Source: Basidiobolus meristosporus CBS 931.73
Lineage: Eukaryota; Basidiobolomycota; Basidiobolomycetes; Basidiobolales; Basidiobolaceae
Reading direction: 5' to 3'
NCBI GenBank assembly: GCA_002104905.1
Contig: MCFE01000520.1
Coordinates: 1 to 63,068, forward strand
DNA: 63,068 nucleotides
Shown: piece by piece, positions 1 through 13,300 of the stretch
Position numbering within the stretch: the first letter of the stretch is position 1
How the letters are laid out: the number at the start of each line of letters is the position of its first letter
Translations under genes and position numbers: made by a program
The notes under the pieces: model-generated
What the model saw: the letters and a program-made list of their open reading frames with translations, nothing else
Told to the model about the DNA's origin: nothing
Databases searched by the model: none

Positions 1-152
1 GCTGAAATCCTCTTTGGGCCATTGGACTATGGGTATCGATCGATTTTTGGGCTTGTACCCACGATATGGATTGATCCATATAGGGGGAGACTGCCTTGGC
101 TATCTACAAATAGTTTGCTCACCTCTGCCAACAATCGCTAAGCGTTTACGAG

Positions 153-1193
153 ATGTCTGACCACCCTGCTATTCAAGCTATAGACCTAAATTTTGACTTT
201 GGCGGTCCACTAATTCTCAAGCAACTCAACCTATCTCTGAAGCCTGGCTCAAGGTGTCTCTTGGTTGGTGCTAATGGCGCAGGAAAATCCACCCTCCTGC
301 GCATTCTCGCTGGTAAGCGTTTGATCCATAGTCAGGTTAGAGTCCTCGGAAAGGACGCGTTCAAAGATCGACCACCGGTAAACTTCTGCTTCTTTCCACC
401 TACCGGTCCGGGAGGTACTTACCTCTATACTTAGGGAATCACCTATCTTGGAACTGAATGGGCCGGAAATCCCGTGGTCCGAAGTGACATCTCAGTCAGT
501 CACTTGATCAAGAGTGTTGGCGGAGACCTACACCCTCAGCGTAGGGATTTGCTCATGGATATTATGGACGTTAATCCTGATTGGCACCTGCATGAAGTGT
601 CTGACGGTGAGAGAAGACGGGTTCAAATAGTGATGGGCCTTCTGGAGCCATGGGAGGTACTGCTGTTGGACGAAGTAACTGTAGACTTGGATGTCCTCGT
701 AAGAACAGACCTACTTAGCTTCTTGAAATGGGAGACTGAGCAACGCAACGCCACCATTGTAAGTATTTCCGAGGATTGCAAATTCAACACTAATCTGACA
801 CCATTCCTGCTCCTGACCTAGGTTTATGCGACCCATATTTTTGATGGTAATCTAAGCACTTGCTAATTTGTTCCATTCCGCATGATTCACATCCATTCTG
901 CTGCAGGTATTGGAAGCTGGCCTACACATGTGGCGCATATGGCAGAGGGAGCATTGGTTGAGCTTGTGGATTACAACAGCTTCCCCGAATTAGAGGAAAT
1001 CAAAAGCCAGCCGGGAATCGTGCTGGATTCCCCATTGCTGCGTCTTGTTGAGCGCTGGCTACGTGAAGACTCCAAGGAGCTCAAGAAAAAGCGACGTGAG
1101 CTACGCGGCTACAAAGAACATACCAAGTGGGACGAGCTCTCCGAGAACGTGGATAAATTCGGGGACAAATACTACAATTATTGGAAAATCTGA
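153..1193 (+). CDS. CAF16: CAF16-like ABC ATPase (CCR4-NOT-associated), 4 exons, 286 aa
   Basis: Exons read as 153-377, 435-758, 822-846 and 907-1193; all joins keep frame and use GT-AG sites. The product has a single ABC ATPase domain and no membrane segments. Walker A (GANGAGKST) lies at residues 39-47, a degenerate signature (VSDGE) at 130-134 and Walker B (LLLDE) at 151-155. The stretch around residues 76-93 ([17 protein letters not shown]) is the part I recognise as CAF16-specific. In yeast Caf16 is a soluble ABC protein (ABCI/NFT type) associated with the CCR4-NOT transcription and mRNA-decay complex; the biochemical role is poorly defined. Length matches the family (about 290 aa). Exon 3 is only 25 nt. 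The gene converges on the next gene, with stop codons about 50 bp apart. The family call is confident; function is by homology only. Confidence 0.9.
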
Positions 1194-1245
1194 TTGCTAC
1201 CCCATGTTTATTACTGCATTCAATAAATCTGATTGGAGTTCGCAG

Positions 1246-1559
1246 TCAGTCCTTTTCTTCAACGCGATATTGCATCTGGGCAGCCAAGGCCTCTCTGAAA
1301 TTCGCCACTTGCTTGGGCTCGTTGCTGCGACGTTTTAAGGTATCAAAGTGATACTTGTACGGCAGTTCCTCTTGCTGATTAGCCAGACGGCTCTGGACGT
1401 CCCCAGCCTGGATGCTCCTTGAAAATGAAACTAGTAAGCGTCCCAGCTCTTCAAACGATCAGCAACAGCGATGAAATACCCGGAGGCTAGAAGAGTCGAC
1501 AGGAATAGAAGAGGTTGGAGATGCATGGGGCTAAAACAAGTGAGATCAAGGGGAGCCAT
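1246..1559 (-). CDS. Small two-exon protein, 83 aa, unrecognised
   Basis: Exon 1 is 1559-1480 and exon 2 is 1417-1246. The 62-nt intron has GTATTT at its donor, a CTTAC-like branch site and a pyrimidine-rich stretch before the CAAG acceptor. The joined frame gives 83 residues: a hydrophobic stretch at about 14-25 (possible signal anchor or mitochondrial segment), then a charged, Gln/Glu/Arg-rich tail likely to be helical. The end of exon 2 keeps an open, sensible composition (residues AQMQYRVEEKD). I do not recognise the family; a small mitochondrial or ER membrane protein is one possibility. The stop faces the CAF16-like gene about 50 bp away, and the start lies about 130 bp downstream of the xylulokinase stop on the same strand. 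Confidence 0.55.
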
Positions 1560-1686
1560 GCCGCGATTCGTCTTTATATATTTATTAAACATATCTGATG
1601 TCAGCAAAGTGGTTCTAGCTGATAGGCTCTCAATATATATTGGGTTGTATATGAGTTTTCAATTTCACAACGGGGGATTCTACACG

Positions 1687-3478
1687 CTACGAGAGCTCGA
1701 TCCCACCCCACTTCTTTGATGCTTCGCTGAACTTCTCCAGTGAACTGCAATACATCTCATGGACCGGGGCATTGGGCTGCTTGGAGAGCTGCGAAGTGTC
1801 CTTGATCCGGAGATCATTGAACGTCGTGCTAGGGTCGGACGCTCTTAGAAACCCTAGTTGGGCAAGATAACAGGCGCCTTGAGAAGCCGAGTTCCCCGAT
1901 GAAAACTTGTATACTGGCACCCCAAACACATCGGCCAACACCTGGAGAATGGTGTCGTTGGATGCGGCGCCGCCGACCGCAAAGACTCTTTTGGTGCGAA
2001 GCCCCAGCTGCATGCATCTCAAATGCATGGACAAAAATCGGGATTCAAGCACTGCTCTCGTGTTATAAATCGGATCCGAGAATTCCGAGACCACACTGTC
2101 CCCCTCAATGCGTATCGAATCTTCACTGCTAGAGCCGTAGAAGCCCATTCTTCCATTGCAGCCAGGAGGAGTCTGGCGGACCGACGCATTGAATTCCTCC
2201 CACGACCCATTTGCATACTTGTCTCGCACGAACTGGCGCGTTAGTGACCCATTGCTGTAACAGATTAGCCCCATGTGAGAGCCACTCTGCGAGGGATGGC
2301 ACAGAATGCTAGCAAACAATGAGGGGTTGGGGTGATTCAGGTGCATTAGCACCGTATCACTGGTGCCCAGACTAACCACTGCACCTCCCTCGGATATGTT
2401 CATGCTCAACAGGGTCGCAGGGTTGTCCCCAGTGAAATTCACAACTATCAGGTCTAAGAAAGCAACCATTAAGCCTGACATCCATTAGCAAATCCCTCTA
2501 AAAATCACCAACCTTCTCTAAACCCGTATCTCCGGGCGAAATACGAGTGAACGGGCCCGAGCGGTGTCCCGTCCTCAACCACCTCTTTGCCGAGCTTGGA
2601 CTCCAGATTCGGTGCACAGCAGCCCAATAAGCTTGGCTCCCATTCCCTTCGCCATATGTTCAATAAATTCATACCCGAGCCATCGGAAACATCGATTGGC
2701 GCGTACGTCCCTAAAAAAAGGGAAGCCAGAAACGAGCTTACTAATGAAATTCTTTGGGTGTTCTGGTAAATCGTGCGGTCATCTTGATAGATCTGGGCCT
2801 GAATTAGCATGTGAACGGCAGATACTGAAATGTCCAAGTACCTTGGCAATCTGATTTCCACTAAATCTTTCGTACGCCTTTGAACCACTGATATCTGCTA
2901 AATTTTGGGCTCCTGCGGTCTGCTTTTCTAGTGCGCGACATTGCTGGGTGGTGCTCGTGTCTTGCCATATGGGAGAGGCTTCTAGGGCAAAGGCGTTGGA
3001 GAGCTGTTCGTGCAAAGGCTTTTCCGGGACGAGACGCTCTCCAAAGCCCAAGCTTTGTTTCGACCAATAGACAGTTCCGTGTTGCTGGACGAGGCATTAA
3101 TTAGCGCCAGGTTTCTTCTGAAGCACCACCAAGACATACCTGTGCAGCACCAGAGATGGCTCGGACGTGTCCAAGGTCTACCTGAGTGTCTTTGAGCTTT
3201 TGTAACAACAGGTCCACAGCCTTAACCCACATCTGCACTGGCGCTGTGACCCGGCCGTTTTCACCTACCAGCACACCTCCTCTGGTGCTATAGAATAACA
3301 GCTTATTAGCCTTTGCCGAAAGTACTCCCTCGGATACTTACTTAAATTCGGGCAATTCCTCATCAAAAGACACGCTGCTTTCCAAAACAACCCGAGCCTC
3401 TTGGTCAGTGATGGTGGCCTTTAGCTGCTGGGTGGATAGATCCAAACCCAAAAACACATCCGGTAGTAACTCGGTCAT
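1687..3478 (-). CDS. Xylulokinase, 5 exons, 526 aa
   Basis: Exons on the minus strand are 3478-3342, 3287-3140, 3084-2842, 2798-2513 and 2453-1687, all in frame. The protein belongs to the FGGY carbohydrate kinase family and would phosphorylate D-xylulose to xylulose 5-phosphate, feeding the pentose phosphate pathway in the cytosol. Visible motifs are the N-terminal phosphate-binding GLDLSTQ near residue 12, ISGAAQQHG in the first domain, DGSGMNLL in the middle, FTGDNPATL with the expected catalytic Asp at about residue 281, and GTSDTVL in the second domain. Length fits fungal xylulokinases. It is divergent from the NAA38-like gene, sharing a roughly 450-bp upstream region. Exon 4 to 5 needs the later acceptor (giving FREDLIVVNF); this restores the family consensus. 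Confidence 0.93.
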
Positions 3479-3927
3479 AGAAAGGCAGGCTTCAATATTC
3501 TCTGTGATATGGGGTATTCACAACCCACAAATTGCCGAGTGAGTGCGCGTTCAAAAACTGTCACAAACGTCGAAAAATCCTGGACATGTGGATCAAAATC
3601 TATGGATTGATTAACGATGCGATTCTCTATTAAGAAACCGCTTGGCCATCCCAGCAATACACCCAATATCCTTCAACGCCGTCTAGGAGATGTTGGATGC
3701 TCCACTGGCAGGCTACCCTCCCGTTACTGTGAAATACTCTTGTTTACGAAGCGATCTGTAAATCCACCAGCGTCACCATGCGTGGATAAGAAAATGGTCT
3801 GTATCACGTGACCAACAGAGCCAAAATTTCACTAAACGATTGGAGTGCGATTACCTCCTTGCTGGTTGGCTTCGGAGTTCCCACTACTTTCTAGGAAAGC
3901 AACAGCAACACGAACCACTCCCCTTCG
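3479..3927. promoter_or_regulatory. Shared upstream region of two divergent genes
   Basis: This 449-bp gap separates the start codons of xylulokinase (-) and the NAA38-like gene (+), so it should contain both promoters. I see no convincing TATA box or other named site; ORFs crossing it have no recognisable content. Confidence 0.5.
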
Positions 3928-4282
3928 ATGTATTACCAGAGTCAACCTTTAGGGCCCCAAGTGGCCAACACCGAAAATATCCGCACTCTACGCTCGTATC
4001 TCAATCTCAAAGCCCGAATCAAGGCAACAGATGGGCGGATTTTCCTCGGGACATTCATGTGCATCGACAAAGACAAGAACATCATCTTGGCACAGACCGA
4101 TGAATATCGTGGAGGTAATTCGGGGTTCCAGCACATTCCTCACAACTGAATAACCGAAAGTTTCTCCTCCCCCCCCCGTTTATCTAGAAGAGAAAAGATT
4201 CGTTGGCTTGGTCATGATCCCCGGGAAGCATCTGGTCAAAGTGGAAATAGAAGATCTAGAAGTATCGGACAAATATGTTTAA
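3928..4282 (+). CDS. NAA38/LSMD1-like LSM protein (NatC auxiliary subunit), 2 exons, 93 aa
   Basis: Exons 3928-4114 and 4188-4282 join in frame across a 73-nt intron with a C-rich 3' end. The Sm1 motif covers about residues 21-54, with IKATDGRIFLGTF followed by CIDKDKNIIL, and the Sm2 motif contains GLVMIPGKH at about residues 69-77. The DKDKNIIL version of Sm1 and the IPGKH version of Sm2 fit the LSMD1/NAA38 (Mak31) subgroup better than spliceosomal or decay LSM proteins, which end Sm2 with RG. The inferred role is auxiliary subunit of the NatC N-terminal acetyltransferase. LSM8 is the main alternative. Confidence 0.8.
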
Positions 4283-5080
4283 ACTGACATTCAAGATTCT
4301 TTCCTAGCCTGTAATTTACCCTTCATAGTGTGAATAGCATTCAAGTCTTTCAGATACAGCCCTAAACCCATGAGTATCATGTATGTCATATGAATATGAA
4401 AAATAGAAATCATTCAACATGGATCAATTTGTAACTGTGTACAGCTTCCTACACACCAAGGCTCCATCCTGATTGCAGTCGGTTGACTGTATGCCAGTAG
4501 CAGTGATGCTAGAAGAATAAATTGTTGAATGTTGTATATCGAAATCAATCAACAAGAATCACCATCATCCTCAAGAATGAACGGGAGGCATGCTCCAATT
4601 AGTTAAGATTACAACGGAATTTCAACCTATTTTGGCGTTCAACGCTCGCCACACTAAGGAACAATTTTTGTTGGCAGAAATCCTGCCATATTCTCTACGT
4701 CGATTAAATATGGATTAATAAAGGCTGGCTTCCTGGAAATTGACGTATCCCCATGCCCTTTGGCAACGAAAGCCACTTGTGGAACACTGGACCAAGTAGA
4801 GTGTGGCCGTGCCTGGTTTAAGCAGGGCAACCTCGATTCCTGCTACCACGTTGAAATGGACAAGGCATGAACATCTGCGACTGTGCTCGCAGTGGAATGA
4901 AAAATGACTTCCTCGCTTGCCTCTATATCCTGTTGCTGCTCTTGCCGGAATCCCTGATAGACAGGGCAATCCCAACACTAGTTACAAGTGATCAGGCAAA
5001 TCGGTAGATATGGCGAACGTCACACTATATAGTAATGAGCTGGCTAACACATGGGTGGGCCCCATACCAACAACGATGCA
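4283..5080. other. Intergenic, nothing recognised
   Basis: Contains the AT-rich 3' flank of the LSM gene. A minus-strand open frame at about 4715-4978 is Cys-rich, but I cannot place it in a family and it has no convincing gene context. Confidence 0.4.
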
Positions 5081-5081
5081 A

Positions 5082-5088
5082 TATAAAA
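5082..5088 (+). promoter_or_regulatory. TATA box of the zinc-finger gene
   Basis: TATAAAA lies about 38 bp before the ATG at 5126. If used, it would give a very short 5' leader, which makes the start at 5126 plausible but not proven. Confidence 0.45.
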
Positions 5089-5125
5089 GGCGGGCCAATC
5101 TTCGGGTATCACCGAATGAAACACG

Positions 5126-5680
5126 ATGGACATTTCTTTAATCTTGAATCCACTTCTTGCTGACCAGAAATGCTGCCCAACCCTGCTGGCAAAAAAATAC
5201 ATTTGCCCAATGGAATCGTGCAGTAAATCCTTTTCCCGCAAGTCGGATCTTTGCCGGCATCAGCGGATCCACACTGGGGAGCGTCCATTCAGATGCAGCT
5301 GGCCCGCTTGTGAGAAAACGTTCATTCAACGCTCGGCACTCACCGTCCACCTCCGCACACATACCGGCGAAAGGCCTCATGTTTGTGATTACATGACCTG
5401 CAGACGGTCCTTCAGCGACTCATCCTCGTTGACTCGACATAGGCGCAGCCACTTGGGCAAGAAGCCGTACGCTTGCGACTTTCCTAGTTGCCAAAAGAAG
5501 TTCACCCGAAGGGCCACCCTTACCCGCCATAAGCTGATACACTCGCATCGCATGAATGAGTCACTGGAGAGTAAGACACTCGTCGGTGATATCAATCCCT
5601 TTGAAGCTAGGACAACGGTGGACATTGGGTTTAAAACCAAGTCCGGGCGCAACGTATTTGCCACCCTAATTGACCACTGA
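5126..5680 (+). CDS. C2H2 zinc-finger protein with four fingers, 184 aa, single exon
   Basis: Four TFIIIA-type fingers occupy about residues 25-49, 55-79, 85-109 and 115-139, joined by TGERP-like linkers (the last is LGKKP). Each has the C-x4-C...H-x3-H spacing. Most of the protein is finger, with a short N-terminus and a tail of about 45 residues without a recognisable effector domain. It is probably a sequence-specific DNA-binding regulator in the nucleus. The four-finger array with CX4C spacing resembles the ZAP1, TFIIIA and GLI-like groups, but nothing identifies an ortholog, so no target can be assigned. Confidence 0.85.
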   Translation: MDISLILNPLLADQKCCPTLLAKKYICPMESCSKSFSRKSDLCRHQRIHTGERPFRCSWPACEKTFIQRSALTVHLRTHTGERPHVCDYMTCRRSFSDSSSLTRHRRSHLGKKPYACDFPSCQKKFTRRATLTRHKLIHSHRMNESLESKTLVGDINPFEARTTVDIGFKTKSGRNVFATLIDH

Positions 5681-6775
5681 ATGGCGTAGCAGATCATCAG
5701 CCATTACCTCAATGGTAGGGCCCTGAAAACTTTATTGTACATGACTCAATAACTTGCGTATCCATTTGCAATGGCTCAACATATAGCCTCGTTTTGTGTA
5801 AGACCACTTCTCAGACATGGTCGTTCGCCAATAAACATAGCTGGTCTGTACTTCGAGCCTTGACCGTTGGCCCTGACGACGATCTTCGATGTGATGTGAG
5901 ACTGCTACTCCACCGTCCCAGAGCACGGTGTTTCTTGGGCGTGGGGTGTATAATGTTTTGGACGACTCATTTCTAAATTTGATCGAAGAGAATCGTTATA
6001 AGCGACGATCACCCAGTGTGAACGTGGCTCTTGGACTTACCAAATGCGCTCATTGAAATCATTGTCTAGTCACTCTATTGGAATGGTTCATCCATGCCCC
6101 ATTAGGGTAAATGCACCAACACGAAAAATGCCATCATTCACGAATCGGCTGCTACAGGACTGAAATATAACGGAACTGGTAGTCCATAAGCAGCAAGTCG
6201 CAGTGGACCATGTTCTACAGCAAGTGACTTGGTCAGTAAAGAGCGAGTCGGTTTCTCAAGCTAGATTCCGCTTGTCTCTGATTTAGGAAGCTATACGTGG
6301 ATTTAAAAGCTCTATGATCCGTTTCACCCCACGCCGGGTGGTGTGTTGCTGGGTTACAAACTGGCAAGGACATCGTTGGCGATTAGAGTTTGGTTGTGCT
6401 TTAGGAAAGTTCCAGGCAACATGATCTGTCTTTGTTTAGGCCTGTTTCTTGTTGTAGTGAAACATTGCCATGTATAAAATGGGGGGGGGTGCGGTTGATA
6501 TACAATGCCAAGAAAATCGCTACGATGGGTTGGTAACTTCCCCCGGGTAAATTCCCTTCGGTAAGGGGCTGGCGGGTAGTGTGCTGCATAGGGATTAATA
6601 CATTGAGAATATACGTGTGACATCAGGCGGCCCCGTCATTGGTGATGGCTATTGGTGTAGCCGCTCTGTAGGCAGTGGATGTGAATGAGGCCGACGAAAA
6701 TAGCTTATTTCCCCCTCTGTCAGACGCTATTTATATTCTTGTTTGGTCAACAAATCAGCTCCAGATTTTGTGTGG
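5681..6775. other. Long intergenic region, nothing recognised
   Basis: About 1.1 kb without a supported gene. Short open frames on both strands have no family resemblance. A run of nine G lies near 6481-6489. Confidence 0.4.
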
Positions 6776-6783
6776 TATAAAAG
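6776..6783 (+). promoter_or_regulatory. TATA box of the cyclin gene
   Basis: TATAAAAG sits about 69 bp before the ATG at 6845. This spacing favours the ATG at 6845 over an in-frame upstream ATG at 6743, which lies before the TATA box. Confidence 0.5.
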
Positions 6784-6844
6784 CTGCCACCACCAGTGGA
6801 CCAGCTCTTCTGTACATTGTATTCTACACCCTTGTTCGCAGACC

Positions 6845-7732
6845 ATGCAGGGTTTCCACCATCCATCATCGACAGACGGCCTCGTAGCCAGGCTGTTGCG
6901 TTTCCCCATTACGGACGAGATGATTGGTACGAGATGTTCTTTTGCATTCTATGAGCCATCCTGAGCTGACATTTGAAATAGCTTATGTGACTGCCACCGC
7001 TGCCTCAGTGATAAAGTGCACTTCCTTGGACGGAGGGCAACCATCTTTCACCAATTCGAGCCTACCGCCCTCGTCGCCATCTCATATCCGGGTTCCATCA
7101 CTCAAACGATTCATCATGGAGCTGGCCGCCAAGTCGAAGGTCCACACCCCCTCCTTCCTGTGCACCCTAGTATACCTCGACAGGCTGAAAAAGAGGCTCC
7201 CCGAGTTCGCAAGAGGTATGCCCGCACACCATTTCCATTTCGATTCGCCACTAACGGGTTCAAAGGAACGGCCTGCACCTGCCATCGAATTTTCCTGGCC
7301 ACACTGATCATCACCAGTAAATATCTCAACGACGCCTCGCCGAAGAATTTCCACTGGGCCCAGTACACACCGCTTTTCTCATTGGTCGAGGTGAATCTGA
7401 TGGAAAGGCAGCTTCTCGAACTACTAGTAAGTCATCAGCTAGTCGGCCACGCTTCTGATCTTTGCTTAACGCCAACCTCGACGCAGGATTATGATCTTCG
7501 GATCACCCCTGAGGAGCTGCACCAACAGTTTGCCGGGCTCTGGGTTGGTATGCATCACCCAGCTCGGGCGCCTGTGAACGATCAATACCCCACCCCCAGC
7601 AGCCACCATCCAAGAAAGCGGTCGTACGATATCAACACCTACGTGGAAGCAGCGCTGAAGAAATACCGGATAGTGGGTCCCTCGGCCAACATCAAATCAT
7701 TGTTCAGCCTCTCAGCCACCTCGCACAGTTAG
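6845..7732 (+). CDS. PHO85-type cyclin (PCL family), 4 exons, 240 aa
   Basis: Exons are 6845-6926, 6982-7215, 7266-7426 and 7487-7732, all in frame with introns of 50-60 nt. The product has one cyclin fold over about residues 28-165. Recognisable parts are the helix ending CTLVYLDRLKKRLP, then CHRIFLATLIITSKYLND with the conserved Lys, then NFHWAQYTPLFSLVEVNLMER leading to the last helices. That pattern is characteristic of Pcl1/Pcl2/Pcl5/PclA cyclins that activate the Pho85/CDK5-like kinase rather than mitotic cyclins. The Pro/Ser-rich tail lacks a domain. Which process it serves (cell cycle start, morphogenesis, amino-acid control) cannot be read from the sequence. Confidence 0.85.
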
Positions 7733-8186
7733 TCCTACCACCCGAAATCATCACCGCATCATCATGTATATAGTCAGTAGACCCACCTTGCAATAGAATA
7801 AACGCCTCATTTCGGTACATACATAGGGCAGATTACTAATCTCCTCGCCAGCCGTGAGTTCATGACATCACTGCACCACGATCATGTTTAGCGCAGAGCT
7901 ACTTTAATCTCAATGTTCCACTGCTTGTTTTCATGACGATTGAGGGAAATTCTCCGTTCCACTCATATTGCTCATCGTAGCACTGTTCCACCAGTGTGTT
8001 CTGTGAAATAATCCATGGGCGTTATTTACCATCGGATCCAGATTCGTCGAAACCGGTTCGAGTGACAATGAATCCAATTCTGGATGGCCGTAACCCGATC
8101 GAATGGATAAACCATGGCCTAAATAGAAAAAAATTCCTGCTGACACGCTTTAAACGGAGTTGGTGTCGGAGTCTGTGCAGAGCGAA

Positions 8187-9200
<1,014 letters not shown>

Positions 9201-9451
9201 TCTTCATCAATAAACTTCGATCATTCAATCAACATCGATCAATCAGCCAGGAATCACACCAGAAATCAGGTGATGATATTCTGTGCGATGTAGCCATCGG
9301 TCAATCCCTTAGTGCCCCACAAACCCCACCAAAAAACCATTGGTGAAATAGGGATTTGAGTGAAGAAGGGTGAAAGCAAAACTATTGCTATTCGCCATAC
9401 TCGGTTATCTTCAAAGGTACCTCTCTAGTATTCACCTGAGCCTAGTTAATC

Positions 9452-10049
9452 ATGTCCGCCATCTCCCGTTGTTTCCTGAGATCTCCACTTCGTAATAACG
9501 TCAGGGCTCGTCTTACCAGAGGCGGTCACGGGGAACACTATAACGAACCCGGAGGTTATCTCTTCAACGAAAAGGTGAGTCCCCCATGCGCTTTGCCATG
9601 CTCCTCGAAAGACGGCTTTTATCCCCGCCTTGAGTTTCCCTAGTTTCAGTGTTTCCCCTCGAAAAACAACCACTTTCACGGTTTCCCGTATCTCTCTCGA
9701 GCAACGTTACTAAACCGATGGATTTTTTTCTCTGCAAAATAGCCCCTCCCCGCCGGACAAAAGAGAGTCAAGGAGGATTGGGAGAACATTTGGTACTTCG
9801 GTATGTATGGTGGTTTCTTCTTGGCCGCCGTCGGTCTGTACTACAAGCCCGATTCCAGGTAATTTTCCCCCACCCAATTGTGGCACCAGACCCACTCTCT
9901 CTAACGCCATCCCTTCCCCTAGTTTCGTGAACTGGGCTTACCGTGAGGCCGAGCGTAGAATGGAAGAGCGTGGTGAAGTTCTCGACTACAAGAAGACCCC
10001 TAACCCCCTTCCTGAAGCATTCCACGAAGCTTACGGAAAGAAGAATTAA
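9452..10049 (+). CDS. Mitochondrial complex I subunit NDUFB11/ESSS, 3 exons, 121 aa
   Basis: Exons are 9452-9574, 9743-9858 and 9923-10049. The N-terminus is Arg-rich and free of acidic residues for the first 25 or so positions, as in a mitochondrial presequence. GEHYNEPGGYLFNEKP is followed by KEDWENIWYFGMYGGF, with one membrane segment at about residues 58-75, then an amphipathic tail rich in Glu/Arg. That is the ESSS layout (NESM in Yarrowia), an accessory subunit of the membrane arm of NADH:ubiquinone oxidoreductase. Intron 1 is the longest in this arm outside the transposons (168 nt). The gene implies that the organism keeps complex I. Confidence 0.85.
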
Positions 10050-10365
10050 GTTTGATGATGACATTTCGTCGGAACTTGCATATCGTCCCACCTACTACAA
10101 TTCTCTATGCCACTCATCATTTTATACACGAAAAATAAATGTTAACTATCACGACTGTTTAGAGCTGGACCGGTGGAATTTGTGGTTGTTGGTGAATGTG
10201 GTGGTTGCGATGGCTGGAATGGCTGGAATGGTTGTTGATTCCGGGACCTTACGTCATGAATGATCCAATGGCGGGTGTGGTGATCATCGCAATGAAATAA
10301 CATCCCAATGCTTGCTGGAAACAATTCAGTGGAGCCCCATACCAAACAGATACCTAGAGACAGCT

Positions 10366-13300
10366 ATGGGCATACCGACAGTTCTCATGGTGGCGGAGAA
10401 GCCTTCGCTGGCTCAAGCCATCGCCAAAATCCTTTCCAACGAGCAGGTAGTGAGCCTTGGTTGTCCCCTCGTTTCGCTTCCTTCCCTAACCATGTTTCCA
10501 GGCGAATTCCCGACGCTCCGTCTCGGCCACTTGTCCAGTGTGGGAGTACCAAGGGGTGTTTTTCGGGAAGCCCGCCAGATTCAAGGTTACCTCGGTGGCC
10601 GGTCACGTCTATACGTGCGATTTCCCAAAAGAATACAACAACTGGGACAGCGTTGAGCCGGTGACCTTGTTCGACGCGCCTACCTTAAAGCTCGAGGCAA
10701 ACCCTAAGGTGACTTCACGTGGGAAGACTCCCTTCAAAGCAACCTCTTGAGGCTAACCCTTTCTTCACCCTAGTCCCACATATGCAAGCATCTGGAGGTG
10801 GAGTCGAAAGGAGTCGAGTACCTCGTTCTTTGGTTGGATTGTGACAGGGAGGGGGAGAACATCTGCTTCGAGGTGATCGAGGTGACGAAGAAAAACCTGA
10901 CCCGAACCACGAATGCCAACGGCTCGAAAAGAAAAAACATCTATCGAGCGAAGTTCTCAGGTAGCTAACCTCCCGAAAGACTCGTTTTCCCTGGGATAAC
11001 TCATTCTCTTCGCCTCGTCCAGCCATCACCTCGACCGACATCAAGAAGGCCATGAGCAAGCTGATCTCACCCAATCGCGACGAAGCCAGAGCGGTGGATG
11101 TTAGACAGGAGCTTGACTTGAAGGTACAGTGGATCATGCGATTCGAGGGGGCCGTTGCTAACGGGATGTAGATCGGGTGCGCCTTTACCAGATACCAAAC
11201 ACGTTATTTCCAAGGAAAGTACGGGAACCTAGACTCGAATCTTGTGAGTTTCGGGCCTTGTCAGACACCGACGTAAGTATGTTTGGATCCGACCAGCGCG
11301 TTCCTCCATCTCAACCGTGTGCAGTTTAGCCCTCTGCGTGAAGCGCCACGACGACATCCTTTCATTTGTACCCCAATCGTTCTGGACCTTACAGGCGCAA
11401 ATCTCCGCTGGAGGACCGCTGACACTGGCAGGTGAGAGGGGTAGGATCTTCGACCGTAAGAAGGCCGTGGACATCAGCGAAAATCTGAAAAACATGAAGG
11501 AGGCCAGGTAGGAACAAGCGACCCTCCGTTCGAAGGCGGTCACCAGCTAAGCTCGTTGTTTCCAGGGTCATCAAGGTCACTACGGAGCGGAAAAGCGTCT
11601 CGCGGCCTCACGCTCTGAACACGGTGGAGCTATTGAAGGGGGCTTCTGTGGGCCTGGGGATTGGTCCCCACGAAACGGTGAGTGGATGTGGATGTTGGCT
11701 TAGCAACGCGTGTACTCATACGGTAAAAGATGCAAATCGCCGAACGCTTGTACATCCAGGGATACATCAGCTATCCCAGAACTGAGACGTCGAAGTATCC
11801 GCCGAATTTCGATCTGAAGGCGGTCCTGCAGACGCAGACGGAACACCCGTTATGGTAAGGACATCCTTTGCCGACGAGCGCTTCCCCCATGTTGCTGATC
11901 GATCCGTAGGGGCCAAGATGCTAGGATGCTTCTCAAGGAGGGATTCTCCACACCGGAAGGCGGTCACGATGCAGGTAAGCTTTAGCCAGCCGGGGTATAT
12001 CGGTGGTTTGGTGCTAACGCAATGGTTTGTGGGCAGGCGATCATCCACCCATGTAAGTGGTCAATAGAGCAATGCAGCCGAGCATATGATTAAGTTGATT
12101 TGAAGCACGCCCATGTCAATGGCAACGGAGTACGAGCTCGGCGGGGACAGCTGGAGGCTTTACGACTACATCACTAGGTATTTCATCGGGACCCTTCTCC
12201 CCAACATGAAGTATCTCAAGACCTCGGTTCTGTTCGAGATTGGCCATGAGAAATTCTCATGCACCGGGAAGCGGGTCATCACCCCAGGCTTCACTTCGGT
12301 GATGCATTGGAAGACGCTCCAGGATGAGAATATCTCCACCGAGATCCAGGAGGGCAAGACGTTCCCGGTCAACTCGGTGGCTGCCAAGGAGGGGAAAACC
12401 ACCCCGCCCGAATACCTGACCGAGAGTGATGTCATCGGATTGGTAGGAGGAGTTGGCTTCTTATGCATCCATTCACCAGGCTTAACCAGGGCTGTTGGTA
12501 CCTTAGATGGAGAAGCACGGGATCGGGACTGATGCTAGTATGGCCGTCCATATTTCCAACATCTGCCAGCGCAATTACGTCCAGGTAAATGCTCGATCGC
12601 TCCACTCGAATTTCGCGAGACCCGCTGCTCACAACCCTTCCCAGGTCCAGGGAGCCAAGCGTTATCTAGTTCCCAGCAATCTTGGGATCGTTCTGATCCA
12701 TGGTTATCGTATCCTTTTGCACAGATGTTCACCATCCAACTCACCCCACGCATCTCCATTTCCCTTTGACTCTTCGACCCACAGAGAAGATCGATCCGGA
12801 GTTGGCCCTACCAACGTATGCACCCCACCCCACCCCACGAAGTTGTCCGCCCTGTCGCTAATCCCCTGCGTTTCATTCACTCTAGGCTCCGCTCGAATAT
12901 GGAGGCCAAAATCAGTCTCATCGCTACCGGGAAAGCGGACTATCTCCAGGTGCTCAAGGAAGTCAAGGAGGTGTTCCGGGAGAAATTCCAGTCGTTCCTG
13001 TCCAAGGTACACCCCATGCAGCCCGCATCCGCCCCGGGGACATCATTAACCCGACCAAACACTAGATTGAAAAGATGGACGAGCTCTTCGAAGCCACTTT
13101 CTCTCCCTTGGCCAGCTCAGGCAAACCCTTCTCAAAGTGCGGGAAATGTCGTCGGTATATGCATTACATCTCGTTGAGACCGGCGAGACTTCATTGTCGT
13201 ACCTGTAACGAAACCTACTCGCTTCCCCCCAACGGAAATATCAAGGTAATATGATCGCACCTGGGCCCGCGCATTCCCCACCTAACCCCCACCCCTGGTT

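Noticed and set aside
4715-4978. Cys-rich minus-strand frame
   Set aside because: No signal peptide, no motif and an alternative frame looks equally good; probably chance.
6743-6844. Upstream in-frame ATG for the cyclin
   Set aside because: It lies before the TATA box and adds no conserved sequence.
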